64,000 bases of DNA from a beta proteobacterium CB (lineage in GTDB: Bacteria; Pseudomonadota; Gammaproteobacteria; Burkholderiales; Burkholderiaceae): the NCBI GenBank assembly GCA_000342265.1, contig CP004348.1, forward strand, positions 1,612,001 to 1,676,000. Direction: 5' to 3'. The translations under genes and the position numbers were made by a program. Below the pieces are notes generated by a model that searched no databases, was not told the DNA's origin, and was given only the letters and a program-made list of their open reading frames with translations. This document shows, piece by piece, positions 54,956 through 64,000 of this stretch. The number at the start of each line of letters is the position of its first letter. Position 1 is the stretch's first letter.

Positions 54956-55906
54956 GTGAACGTATTCCGTGGCCCCACCCAGTTTTCTGCAGGACCGGCT
55001 TGTGCCTTAAGCATCGGTAATTTCGATGGCGTGCACAGGGGTCATCGCGCCCTGCTTAAGCAATTGAAAGATGGCGCACAAGATCGTAACTTGGTTAGCT
55101 GCGTGATGACTTTCGAGCCGCACCCCAAAGAATTCTTTTCCCCAGAACAAGCTCCACCGCGGATTCTGAATTTGCGTGACAAGCTTGCCGCCTTTGCCGA
55201 CATCGGCATCGATCGTGTAGTGGTAGAACATTTCAATACAGCATTCGCCCGACTGACTCCAGAAGAATTTGTTTCTGAAATTATTGTCAAACAACTCAAT
55301 GCCAAATGGATTTTGATTGGTGATGATTTTTGCTATGGCGCAAAACGTGCCGGCAACTTTGCAAGCCTGAAGGCAGCGGGTGAAAAATTTGGTTTTGAAG
55401 TTTCTAGTATTCATACCGTGCAAGAAGATGGCGAGAGAATTTCCAGTTCCGCACTACGCAATGCCTTGGCCAATGGAAAGATGGATCAAGCTACTAAATT
55501 ATTAGGTCGTCCTTACGGCATCTCTGGTCATGTGATTCATGGACAAAAGCTTGGGCGTACCTTAGGCTTCCCAACACTCAATCTCGCTGTTGCCAATCAC
55601 CTGCATCACCGTAAGCCTGCTTGCTCTGGCATCTTTACTGCACAAGTCTTGGGGCTTGGGGGCAAGCCACTGCCTGCTGTAGCTAGCCTTGGCGTAAGGC
55701 CAACGGTCGAAGACGAAGGTCGCGTTCTCCTAGAAACGCATATCTTTGATTACAACGCAGATGTTTACGGAAAAATTATTACCGTAGAACTCTTAGAAAA
55801 AATCCGTGACGAGGCGAAGTACTCTGACCTCGAAACCCTTACCAAAGCAATTGCATCCGATGCAGCGCATGCCAGAAATTATTTCCAGAAAAAAGCTTAT
55901 GTCTGA
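54956..55906 (+). CDS. ribF: Bifunctional riboflavin kinase / FAD synthetase
   Basis: The start codon is GTG at 54956. The 316-residue protein has the N-terminal adenylyltransferase domain ([17 protein letters not shown] with a GxFDGxHxGH nucleotide site, and [13 protein letters not shown]) and the C-terminal kinase domain ([20 protein letters not shown]). It makes FMN and FAD from riboflavin. It overlaps ileS by 8 bp, opening a ribF-ileS-lspA-coaBC-dut run. Confidence 0.95.
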   Translation: MNVFRGPTQFSAGPACALSIGNFDGVHRGHRALLKQLKDGAQDRNLVSCVMTFEPHPKEFFSPEQAPPRILNLRDKLAAFADIGIDRVVVEHFNTAFARLTPEEFVSEIIVKQLNAKWILIGDDFCYGAKRAGNFASLKAAGEKFGFEVSSIHTVQEDGERISSSALRNALANGKMDQATKLLGRPYGISGHVIHGQKLGRTLGFPTLNLAVANHLHHRKPACSGIFTAQVLGLGGKPLPAVASLGVRPTVEDEGRVLLETHIFDYNADVYGKIITVELLEKIRDEAKYSDLETLTKAIASDAAHARNYFQKKAYV

Positions 55907-58760
55907 AAAAGAAAACTCTTATCCCGTCAATCTTTTAGAAACATCGTTTCCGATGCGCGGCGATCTACCGAAGCGTGAGCCACAATGGGTTGCGCAATGG
56001 CAGAAAAATAAACTCTACGAAAAGATTCGTGCAGCACATGCTAACCAACCAAAGTTTATCCTGCATGATGGTCCTCCATATGCAAACGGTGATATTCATA
56101 TTGGTCATGCGGTAAATAAGATCCTCAAGGACATGATCATCAAGTCTCGCTGGTTGATGGGCTTTGACTCTGTTTACGTCCCGGGCTGGGATTGTCACGG
56201 CATGCCGATTGAGATTCAGATTGAAAAAGAATTTGGTAAAAATTTACCGACTGCTGAAGTCCAGTCAAAAGCACGTGCCTACGCTAAGGTGCAGGTAGAC
56301 AAGCAGAAGAAAGACTTTGAGCGTTTGGGCGTATTGGGTGACTGGAATAATCCTTATCTCACTATGAACTACCGCAATGAGGCAGATGAAATTCGTGCGC
56401 TTGGAAAAATCTGGGAAAAAGGCTACGTCTTCCGAGGTCTAAAGCCAGTGAACTGGTGTTTCGATTGCGGCTCTGCTCTGGCTGAAGCTGAAGTGGAATA
56501 TCAAGACAAGACTGATCCAACGGTAGATGTTGGCTTTGCTTTTGACGATGCCCAGCGCCCACAACTTGCAAAAGCTTTTGGTCTGCCCGAGATTCCAGCT
56601 AAACCTGGAATGATTGTGATTTGGACTACAACTCCTTGGACCATTCCATCAAACCAAGCGCTGAATGTTCACCCAGAACTCACTTACGCTTTGGTGGATA
56701 CCGGCGATAAGTTACTCATCTTGGCAAAAGATCGAGTAGAGACTTGTCTGGAAGATTTTGGTCTTGAAGGCAAAGTAATTGCTACTTGCCTGGGCAGTCA
56801 GTTAGCCAATATCTCTTTCTGGCATCCGCTTGCTCCATTGCATGATGGCTACAAGCGTCTTTCACCAACCTACCCAGCTGAATACGTCACGCTCGATACT
56901 GGTACTGGTGTAGTGCACTCCGCACCAGCCTACGGCGAGGAAGACTTCAAGTCTTGCAAAGCAAACAAACTGGCAGACAAAGATATCTTGAACCCAGTTA
57001 TGGGTAATGGGGTCTATGCATCTTGGTTACCGCTCTTTGCTAATGAATATATTTGGAAAGCCAATCCAAAGATTGTGGAAGCAATGCGCGAAGCAGGCAG
57101 CTTACTGAGAGATAAAACCTATACGCACTCTTACATGCACTGCTGGCGCCACAAGTCGCCGATTATTTATCGTGCGACCTCACAGTGGTTTGCAAGTATG
57201 GATAAGAAACCATCTGATGGCAGTGCAAGTTTGCGCGCTACTGCACTAGCAGGCATCGAGAACACCGAGTTCTTCCCAGCCTGGGGTAAGCAGCGCCTCA
57301 ACAGCATGATTGCCAACCGTCCTGACTGGACTTTGTCACGTCAACGCCAATGGGGCGTACCGATGGCTTTCTTTGTTCATAAGGAAAGTGGTGAACCACA
57401 TCCACGTACAGTGGAATTGCTTGAAGAAATTGCGAAGCGTATTGAAAAAGAAGGTATTGAGGCTTGGCAAAAACTTGAAGTAGCCGAACTACTCGGCGAA
57501 GAAGCGGCTCAATACGAAAAGAATCGCGACACATTGGATGTCTGGTTTGATTCTGGCACTACGCATTGGCACGTCATTCGTGGCTCACACCGCAATGAAC
57601 TCTATCGCCCAGAGGCTGAGAATGCAGATGGCCGTTTAGCTGACTTGTATCTTGAAGGTTCCGACCAACATCGCGGCTGGTTCCACTCATCCTTACTAAC
57701 GGGCGCTATGCTCGATGGCAAGCCACCTTATAAGGCACTGTTAACGCACGGCTTTACCGTTGATGGCCAAGGCCGCAAGATGAGCAAGTCTGTTGGTAAT
57801 GTAATTGCTCCGCAGCAAGTTGCCGATAAGTTGGGCGCAGAAATTATTCGCTTATGGGTGGCCTCTACTGACTATTCCGGTGAAATGACGATCTCTGATG
57901 AGATTCTGAAACGGGTAGTTGAAAGCTATCGCCGTATTCGTAATACATTGCGTTTCTTATTGGCTAACCTATCTGACTTTGATCCGAGCAAGCATGCGAT
58001 GCCTGCAAGCGAATGGCTAGAGATTGATCGTTACGCCGTTGCACTCGCCAATCAATTACAGCAAGATGTGCAAGCACACTACAAAGCTTATGAGTTCCAG
58101 CCAGCTGTAGCGCGCATGCTGACTTTCTGCTCAGAAGATTTAGGTGGCTTCTACTTGGATATTCTGAAAGACCGCCTCTATACCAGCGCACCAGATTCGA
58201 AAGAGCGTCGTGCAGCGCAGAACGCTCTCTTTCACATCACTCGCAACTTACTCAAGTGGCTTGCCCCCTTCCTCTCCTTTACCGCTGAGGAAGCCTGGTT
58301 GTCATTCCCGCATGGTGCGGATGATAAAGCTAAAGAGTCGATCTTCATGGAAGAGTTCGGCGCTTTCCCAGAAATCGCCCAAGCTACTGAACTCCTAGCC
58401 AAGTGGAACCGTATTCGAGAAATTCGTTCCGAGGTCACTAAGGCCATTGAGATCGAACGTGAAGCTGGCAATGTAGGCTCATCTCTACAAGCGGAACTCA
58501 CTATCAAAGTGGGTGATATCGATTTTGCAATCTTGCATTCTCTTGAGGATGACTTGCGCTTTGTAACCATTACCTCCAGCGCCAACTTGGAGCTGAGTAA
58601 CGTAGGTCTTGAAGTGCTGGTGCGTGGTAGCCAATATAAGAAGTGTGGTCGTTGCTGGCATCACACTCAAGATGTCGGTGCTAATGCTGAACATCCAGAG
58701 TTGTGCGGTCGTTGCATTAGCAATCTTTTTGGAAACGGCGAAGCACGCTTGTTTGCATAA
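55899..58760 (+). CDS. ileS: Isoleucyl-tRNA synthetase
   Basis: I start at the ATG at 55899 ([19 protein letters not shown]). The 953-residue class I enzyme has HIGH motif [17 protein letters not shown], the editing domain ([17 protein letters not shown]), KMSKS motif [10 protein letters not shown], and a C-terminal zinc finger ([11 protein letters not shown] then CGRC). It charges both tRNA-Ile species, including the CAU form encoded at 12253-12540 after lysidine modification. It follows ribF and precedes lspA in the conserved order. Confidence 0.97.
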   Translation: MSEKENSYPVNLLETSFPMRGDLPKREPQWVAQWQKNKLYEKIRAAHANQPKFILHDGPPYANGDIHIGHAVNKILKDMIIKSRWLMGFDSVYVPGWDCHGMPIEIQIEKEFGKNLPTAEVQSKARAYAKVQVDKQKKDFERLGVLGDWNNPYLTMNYRNEADEIRALGKIWEKGYVFRGLKPVNWCFDCGSALAEAEVEYQDKTDPTVDVGFAFDDAQRPQLAKAFGLPEIPAKPGMIVIWTTTPWTIPSNQALNVHPELTYALVDTGDKLLILAKDRVETCLEDFGLEGKVIATCLGSQLANISFWHPLAPLHDGYKRLSPTYPAEYVTLDTGTGVVHSAPAYGEEDFKSCKANKLADKDILNPVMGNGVYASWLPLFANEYIWKANPKIVEAMREAGSLLRDKTYTHSYMHCWRHKSPIIYRATSQWFASMDKKPSDGSASLRATALAGIENTEFFPAWGKQRLNSMIANRPDWTLSRQRQWGVPMAFFVHKESGEPHPRTVELLEEIAKRIEKEGIEAWQKLEVAELLGEEAAQYEKNRDTLDVWFDSGTTHWHVIRGSHRNELYRPEAENADGRLADLYLEGSDQHRGWFHSSLLTGAMLDGKPPYKALLTHGFTVDGQGRKMSKSVGNVIAPQQVADKLGAEIIRLWVASTDYSGEMTISDEILKRVVESYRRIRNTLRFLLANLSDFDPSKHAMPASEWLEIDRYAVALANQLQQDVQAHYKAYEFQPAVARMLTFCSEDLGGFYLDILKDRLYTSAPDSKERRAAQNALFHITRNLLKWLAPFLSFTAEEAWLSFPHGADDKAKESIFMEEFGAFPEIAQATELLAKWNRIREIRSEVTKAIEIEREAGNVGSSLQAELTIKVGDIDFAILHSLEDDLRFVTITSSANLELSNVGLEVLVRGSQYKKCGRCWHHTQDVGANAEHPELCGRCISNLFGNGEARLFA

Positions 58761-58778
58761 GCTGGTCTATAGATTGAT

Positions 58779-59273
58779 ATGAGCACAAGCCCATCCCTTC
58801 TGCGTTATCTAACGATTGCTGTTGTTACGCTATTGCTAGACCAACTGAGTAAATGGTCTGCCTTGAGCAATCTGCAATTAGGTGTGCCCGAACCTGTTTT
58901 GCCATTTATGAACTGGTTGTTGCTTTTCAACCCAGGAGCAGCTTTTTCATTTTTAGCGCAGAGCTCGGGTTGGCAGCGCTGGTTCTTTACAGTCCTTGGC
59001 TTAGCGGCTTCGGCTTATATCGTTTGGCTATTGCGTAAGAGCCTTGGTGACAAAATGCTCTGCTGGGCCCTCAGCCTCATTCTGGGGGGCGCACTAGGTA
59101 ATGTCCTTGATCGCATCATGTATGGCGCTGTAGTGGACTTCATTGACCTACATTACGCCAACTGGCATTGGCCAGCTTTCAATATCGCTGATAGCGCTAT
59201 TTGTATCGGCGCCGCCCTCATCATTTGGGGCGAGTTACGCAAGTCATTTGGCAAAACCTCCCAATCCCTTTAA
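58779..59273 (+). CDS. lspA: Lipoprotein signal peptidase
   Basis: The 164-residue protein with four membrane helices has the two catalytic aspartates in NVLDRIMYGAVVDFIDLH and FNIADSAI. It cleaves signal peptides of lipidated prolipoproteins in the inner membrane. It lies 18 bp after ileS. Confidence 0.96.
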   Translation: MSTSPSLLRYLTIAVVTLLLDQLSKWSALSNLQLGVPEPVLPFMNWLLLFNPGAAFSFLAQSSGWQRWFFTVLGLAASAYIVWLLRKSLGDKMLCWALSLILGGALGNVLDRIMYGAVVDFIDLHYANWHWPAFNIADSAICIGAALIIWGELRKSFGKTSQSL

Positions 59274-59282
59274 GCTGGCGCC

Positions 59283-60494
59283 ATGCAATCACTTTTAAAT
59301 AAGAAAATCGTTCTTGGCATTTCTGGTGGCATTGCGGCCTATAAGTCCGCTGAGCTAGCGCGACAGTTAATGCAAGAAGGTGCCAGCGTTCAAGTGGTGA
59401 TGACGGAAGCTGCTCAGCAATTCGTAACACCCGTCACAATGCAAGCACTCACAGGTAATCCGGTTTACACCAGCCAATGGGATAGCAGTATTGCTAACAA
59501 TATGGCTCATATTGAACTTTCCAGAGCGGCAGATGCAATTTTGATTGCGCCAGCAAGCGCGGATCTGATGGCCAAACTTTCTCTGGGCTTGGCAGATGAC
59601 TTACTCTCCACTCTTTGCCTGGCAAGAGACTGTCCTTTATTACTTGCACCCGCTATGAACAAGCAGATGTGGGAGCACGCAGCAACTCAAAGAAGCGCTG
59701 AGCGACTCATTGCAGACAAAGTCACATTACTTGGCCCAGCAAGCGGCTTTCAGGCATGTGGCGAAGTTGGCTTTGGGCGTATGCTCGAGCCGACTGAGAT
59801 TACTGAGCAACTGATCGCCTTCTTCCAGAAGAAGCCATTGGCAGGCAAACGGGTACTCATTACTGCAGGTCCTACCTTTGAAGCCATTGATCCTGTCCGT
59901 GGCATAAGCAATCGTAGCTCCGGAAAGATGGGTTTTGCGATCGCACGTGCAGCGGTTGAAGCTGGCGCAGAGGTTCAACTCATTGCAGGCCCTTGCGATC
60001 TGGCCACCCCACTACAGGCAACTGGAAAAATCGTCCGCACCAATGTTATGAGCGCTAAAGAAATGCACGCAGCTACGATGCAATCAACTGATTGCGATAT
60101 TTTCTTTGCAGTTGCTGCGGTGGCAGACTGGGGTATTGCCAAGCCAGCCAAAGAAAAGATTAAGCGCCAAGGAAAGCAGGCTCCAGCCCTAGAATTCGTA
60201 GCCAACCCAGACATCCTTGCTGATGTGGCGAAAACAGTGAAAACCAAAGGTGGCAAGTCACACCCCTATTGCGTTGGCTTTGCAGCTGAATCCACTGATC
60301 TCCAAAAGCATGCCGAAGAGAAGCGCAAACGCAAAGGTATTCCAATGGTCGTCGGTAATATTGGCCCAGATACCTTTGGTAGTGATCTCAACCAATTACT
60401 CATCATTGATGAGAGCGGTAGCAAGAAAATTGCAAAAGCTGAAAAACTTCAGCTTGCACGCCAGCTCATTCAGCTAGTCGCCAAGAAAATTTAA
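59283..60494 (+). CDS. coaBC: Bifunctional phosphopantothenoylcysteine synthetase/decarboxylase
   Basis: The 403-residue flavoprotein has the CoaC half ([18 protein letters not shown], the His of [23 protein letters not shown]) and the CoaB half ([20 protein letters not shown], about residue 190). It performs two consecutive steps of coenzyme A synthesis. It lies 9 bp after lspA and 19 bp before dut. Confidence 0.96.
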   Translation: MQSLLNKKIVLGISGGIAAYKSAELARQLMQEGASVQVVMTEAAQQFVTPVTMQALTGNPVYTSQWDSSIANNMAHIELSRAADAILIAPASADLMAKLSLGLADDLLSTLCLARDCPLLLAPAMNKQMWEHAATQRSAERLIADKVTLLGPASGFQACGEVGFGRMLEPTEITEQLIAFFQKKPLAGKRVLITAGPTFEAIDPVRGISNRSSGKMGFAIARAAVEAGAEVQLIAGPCDLATPLQATGKIVRTNVMSAKEMHAATMQSTDCDIFFAVAAVADWGIAKPAKEKIKRQGKQAPALEFVANPDILADVAKTVKTKGGKSHPYCVGFAAESTDLQKHAEEKRKRKGIPMVVGNIGPDTFGSDLNQLLIIDESGSKKIAKAEKLQLARQLIQLVAKKI

Positions 60495-60513
60495 ACTCGC
60501 TTTAGGAAATTCC

Positions 60514-60963
60514 ATGCAACAACTTCAAGTCAAAATTCTCGATGAGCGTATGCGCGACCAATTGCCTGCATATGGAACACCTGGTAGTGCCGGTTTAGAT
60601 CTGCGCGCCTGTATTGATGAGGCTATTGAAATCGCCCCAGGGCAAACAGTGCTCGTCCCAACAGGTTTGGCGATTTATGTAGAAGACCCACGCTATGCTG
60701 CATTCATCCTGCCACGCTCCGGCCTGGGCCATAAGCATGGAATTGTTCTCGGAAATTTAGTCGGATTGATTGACTCAGATTACCAAGGTCAACTGATGGT
60801 CAGCACCTGGAACCGAGGCTCTACTGCATTTAAGCTTGAGCCAATGGAGCGCTTAGCTCAATTAGTTGTAATGCCCGTTCAGCAAGTGGAGCTCAAGGTA
60901 GTTGAAGAGTTCACTGAGAGCAGTCGTGGCGCTGGTGGGTTTGGTAGCACGGGTAGAGCCTGA
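60514..60963 (+). CDS. dut: dUTP diphosphatase
   Basis: The 149-residue protein has the five dUTPase motifs, including [39 protein letters not shown] and the C-terminal [12 protein letters not shown]. It hydrolyses dUTP to dUMP to keep uracil out of DNA. The coaBC-dut order is widespread. Confidence 0.97.
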   Translation: MQQLQVKILDERMRDQLPAYGTPGSAGLDLRACIDEAIEIAPGQTVLVPTGLAIYVEDPRYAAFILPRSGLGHKHGIVLGNLVGLIDSDYQGQLMVSTWNRGSTAFKLEPMERLAQLVVMPVQQVELKVVEEFTESSRGAGGFGSTGRA

Positions 60964-61650
60964 TCATCTCGTGACAATGGGGCGCACAAGCGTTCCTCGA
61001 GTATCAATGATTGTTTTATATCCCGTGACTGGATCGACAGTTTCAGAATAGACACCCAATAGGTTAACTGACACAAGTTGCTGTGGTTTTTCATATTGAG
61101 CAGATTGAGTTCCTTGCAACTCCTTCTCATACTGCTGACGTAACCTAATGCAACTAGGTGCTGCCGCAGAATACTTACTAGTGCATTTAATTGCTAGAGC
61201 ATCTTCATACATACCAGCCTGATCAAATGATCTTGCTGCCTCAAAGGTCATGCATTCCGTCGCCTCCCAGGATGAGCCAGCGCTAAAACCAAAGAGCACT
61301 GCAGTGCCGCCAATGGATGTAGAGCCCATACATGGAGCAGTAGGATGATTTGCCGGGGAAAATGCCGTGGCGACAGGAATCTTAGGCGCGGCATACGTTG
61401 ATGTAACTGTTGTATTGCCTGAGGTGTTCCCCTGCGAGCTTGAAGCACCTGTTGTGATGCTACCCACCGAACCACCAGTGCCACCCTGAGATGTTGATGA
61501 AGAGGCTCCAGTTGTTGAAACGGAATTGCTAAGTGGACTACTCGTTACAGCACCACCAGTAGTGCCGCCAGTAGTGTCAACTGTAATTTGGGCATAAGGC
61601 TTGTTAGATACGAGCATAATCAAACTTGCCAATGCAAGTTTTTTAAACAT
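60964..61650 (-). CDS. Secreted low-complexity protein of unknown function
   Basis: The 228-residue protein has a signal peptide (about residues 1-20, ending PYAQ), then about 70 residues made almost only of Gly, Ser, Thr and Val (TTGGTTGGAV-like), and then a region with four cysteines and a helical segment resembling a degraded tetratricopeptide unit (FEAARSFDQAGMYEDALAIKC). I recognise no family. It starts at the base after dut ends and runs in the opposite direction. Confidence 0.7.
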   Translation of the reverse strand: MFKKLALASLIMLVSNKPYAQITVDTTGGTTGGAVTSSPLSNSVSTTGASSSTSQGGTGGSVGSITTGASSSQGNTSGNTTVTSTYAAPKIPVATAFSPANHPTAPCMGSTSIGGTAVLFGFSAGSSWEATECMTFEAARSFDQAGMYEDALAIKCTSKYSAAAPSCIRLRQQYEKELQGTQSAQYEKPQQLVSVNLLGVYSETVDPVTGYKTIIDTRGTLVRPIVTR

Positions 61651-61885
61651 AAAAGAATTTTCTGAGAGGGGTGAGACCTACTCTAATTCGCTAGAGAGGA
61701 CGACTGTTACGTGAGGTTGAAAAGCCCAGTGCTGTAACAGTTATCAGTTGTGGGTTGCCCTCAAGATACTCTCTAAGCGCAGCAATAGATACAACTCATT
61801 GCTAAAGACCTTCTGGGTGCCTGAATAAGACTTAAGTCACACATTGTGTGGGTAACATTAATTATCTAAGGTCATTATGAAATGC
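61651..61885. other. Intergenic region upstream of the secreted protein
   Basis: No gene is seen here. It should hold the promoter of the minus-strand secreted-protein gene. Two inverted repeats are visible: CACACA-T-TGTGTG (61838-61850) and CTGTTAC/GTAACAG (61704-61710 and 61734-61740). Either could be an operator. Confidence 0.4.
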
Positions 61886-61910
61886 AAAAACCACCCGAAG
61901 GTGGTTTTTA
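61886..61910 (-). terminator. Terminator of clpA
   Basis: AAAAACCACC, a 4-nt loop and GGTGGTTTTT form a hairpin 7 bp past the clpA stop codon, with a T-run on the minus strand. Confidence 0.85.
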
Positions 61911-61916
61911 TTTTCC

Positions 61917-64000
61917 TTAAATCTCCTCGGCAGGAGCTACATCAGCCTTAGGCCGCTTACCCGGAACTACTGGGGCATCGAACTGAAGTTGAACTTTGCC
62001 ATCAGCATCAATGTCGACATCCACATGACCACCCTGCGCTAACTTACCAAATAGCAGTTCATCAGCCAAGGCTTTGCGTACCGTGTCTTGAATGATGCGT
62101 TGCATTGGTCTTGCACCCATAAGTGGGTCAAAGCCGTGTTTCGCCAAATGCGCGCGTAATGCTGAGCTAAATGTGGCATCTACCTTCTTCTCATGAAGCT
62201 GCTCTTCTAACTGCATCAAGAACTTATCCACTACGCGCATGATGATGGTCTCGTCAAGCGCCTTGAAAGAAACAATCGCATCTAAACGGTTACGGAACTC
62301 TGGTGTAAAGAACTTCTTAATATCGGCCATTTCATCGCCGGACTCACGCGCATTGGTAAATCCGATAGTCGACTTCTGCATCGCTTCAGCACCAGCATTC
62401 GTTGTCATGATGATGATGACATTGCGGAAGTCAGTCTTTCGACCATTGTTATCCGTGAGGGTGCCGTGATCCATGACCTGCAAGAGGATATTGAAAATAT
62501 CTGGATGCGCCTTTTCAATTTCGTCTAGCAAGAGAACGCAATGCGGCTTCTTGTTAACAGCCTCAGTCAATAGACCGCCCTGATCAAATCCTACGTATCC
62601 TGGAGGCGCACCGATTAAGCGACTGACGGCATGACGCTCCATATATTCGGACATATCAAAGCGCAGGAGCTCAATACCTAGGATGTATGCAAGCTGCTTA
62701 GCAACCTCAGTCTTACCTACACCCGTTGGGCCAGAGAATAGAAACGAGCCAATAGGTCTGTCGACCTTACCAAGCCCAGCACGAGTCATCTTAATAGCGC
62801 TGGCCAAGGCCTCAATTGCAGGATCCTGACCAAACACCACACTCTTAATATCGCGATCTAGCGTTTGCAGCTTACTGCGGTCATCCACGGTGACAGACTG
62901 AGGCGGTATACGAGCGATCTTCGCAACGATCTCTTCAATCTCTGGACGACCGATGGTTTTCTTCTGCTTAGACTTCGGCAAGATACGTTGCGCTGCACCT
63001 GCCTCATCAATCACATCGATTGCCTTGTCTGGCAAATGGCGATCGTTGATATAGCGTGAAGATAGTTCAGCAGCAGCTACTAAAGCAGCTGAAGCATATT
63101 TGACGCCGTGATGCTCTTCGAAGCGGGACTTTAGGCCACGCAAGATTTGCACAGTCTGATCAACAGTTGGCTCAACTACATCCACCTTCTGGAATCGACG
63201 TGACAATGCAGCATCTTTTTCAAAAATGCCACGGTACTCAGTAAAGGTAGTTGCACCGATACATTTCAGTTGGCCATTTGATAGCGCAGGCTTTAATAAG
63301 TTACTTGCATCCAATGTGCCCCCCGATGCAGCACCCGCACCAATTAAGGTGTGAATCTCATCAATGAACAAAACACCATGGGCACTGTCTTTTAAAGACT
63401 TCAGCACACTCTTCAAGCGTTGCTCAAAATCGCCACGATACTTCGTGCCAGCCAATAACGCACCCATGTCCAATGAATACACTGTGGCATCAGCCAAGAT
63501 CTCAGGCACATCGCCTTTGACAATTCTCCAAGCTAGGCCTTCAGCAATTGCTGTCTTACCCACACCAGCCTCACCGACTAATAGTGGATTATTTTTACGA
63601 CGACGGCACAGCACCTGAATCACGCGCTCAACTTCGCTATCGCGACCGATGAGTGGATCAATCTTGCCCTGCTTAGCCAGAACATTCAGGTTCTGGGTGT
63701 ATTGATCCAATGGACTTTCTTTACCACCAGAAGAGGCATCTTCGGTCTCTTGAGTAGCCTCAGCAGGCTTCACGCTCTCAGTTTGATCTTTACGCACACC
63801 GTGACTAATAAAGTTCACTACATCTAAGCGTGTCACACCTTGCTGTTGCAAGAAATAGACCGCATGCGAATCTTTTTCACCAAAGATGGCCACAAGTACA
63901 TTCGCACCAGTAACCTCTTTCTTACCATTTGAAGTGGATTGCACATGCATGATGGCACGCTGAATAACACGCTGAAAACCTAAGGTTGGCTGCGTATCAA
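61917..64000 (-). CDS. clpA: ATP-dependent Clp protease ATP-binding subunit ClpA (5' end outside window)
   Basis: The frame is open to the window edge (codons read [19 protein letters not shown]), so the true start lies beyond 64000. The 694 residues seen include the end of the N-terminal double Clp-N domain, AAA module 1 with Walker [17 protein letters not shown] module 2 with [13 protein letters not shown] and [16 protein letters not shown], and a loop with IGF near [12 protein letters not shown] that may bind ClpP. It unfolds proteins for ClpP. clpS, its usual adaptor, would be expected just upstream outside the window. Confidence 0.95.
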   Translation of the reverse strand, partial: DTQPTLGFQRVIQRAIMHVQSTSNGKKEVTGANVLVAIFGEKDSHAVYFLQQQGVTRLDVVNFISHGVRKDQTESVKPAEATQETEDASSGGKESPLDQYTQNLNVLAKQGKIDPLIGRDSEVERVIQVLCRRRKNNPLLVGEAGVGKTAIAEGLAWRIVKGDVPEILADATVYSLDMGALLAGTKYRGDFEQRLKSVLKSLKDSAHGVLFIDEIHTLIGAGAASGGTLDASNLLKPALSNGQLKCIGATTFTEYRGIFEKDAALSRRFQKVDVVEPTVDQTVQILRGLKSRFEEHHGVKYASAALVAAAELSSRYINDRHLPDKAIDVIDEAGAAQRILPKSKQKKTIGRPEIEEIVAKIARIPPQSVTVDDRSKLQTLDRDIKSVVFGQDPAIEALASAIKMTRAGLGKVDRPIGSFLFSGPTGVGKTEVAKQLAYILGIELLRFDMSEYMERHAVSRLIGAPPGYVGFDQGGLLTEAVNKKPHCVLLLDEIEKAHPDIFNILLQVMDHGTLTDNNGRKTDFRNVIIIMTTNAGAEAMQKSTIGFTNARESGDEMADIKKFFTPEFRNRLDAIVSFKALDETIIMRVVDKFLMQLEEQLHEKKVDATFSSALRAHLAKHGFDPLMGARPMQRIIQDTVRKALADELLFGKLAQGGHVDVDIDADGKVQLQFDAPVVPGKRPKADVAPAEEI

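Overview
The window looks like a chromosome segment of a betaproteobacterium of the Burkholderiaceae, most likely Polynucleobacter or a close relative. The basis is protein similarity and gene order judged by eye: rpsU-yqeY-dnaG-rpoD with a very long Lys/Ala/Pro-rich RpoD N-terminus, xseB-ispA-dxs, and ribF-ileS-lspA-coaBC-dut. No database search was run.

Layout. (1) 1-3815, minus strand: a heavy-metal RND efflux operon (CzcI-like protein, TolC-type channel, small accessory protein, adaptor, pump cut by the window edge). (2) 3816-12740: accessory DNA packed against a tRNA-Ile(CAU) gene next to rpoD. It holds a tyrosine integrase with two small coupled genes; a three-gene cassette of unknown role (HipA-like kinase, a protein with no clear family, a protein with a HEPN-type RxxxxH motif); and a haloacid-type catabolic cassette (GntR regulator, MHS-family permease, type II haloacid dehalogenase). 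The tRNA gene at 12253-12540 is interrupted after the anticodon by a 211-nt group I intron closely resembling the Azoarcus tRNA-Ile intron. An 86-bp copy of the intron 3' end plus the 3' exon lies at 8838-8923, and a lone 37-bp 5' exon lies at 12702-12738. These are the scars expected of successive site-specific insertions. A palindrome with arms AGCGTTACTT / AAGTAACGCT occurs four times, only in this accessory zone.

(3) 12752-61000: ordinary core genome. It covers the macromolecular-synthesis genes, tsaD, folE2, isoprenoid precursor genes, polA, thrB, uvrD, four aminoacyl-tRNA synthetases (valS, alaS, glnS, ileS), galU, tctBA, argD, ispH, rpmBG, a desaturase, rsmB, purN, ribF, lspA, coaBC and dut. 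(4) 60964-64000: a low-complexity secreted protein of unknown role and the clpA gene, cut by the right edge.

The most interesting part is the accessory zone: a self-splicing tRNA intron whose 3' end forms part of an integration target, next to a compact kinase/HEPN cassette that may be an uncharacterised toxin-antitoxin or phage-defence system. Several core genes (uvrD/valS, alaS, glnS) also have a -10 element so close to the start codon, and no Shine-Dalgarno, that leaderless transcripts are likely.
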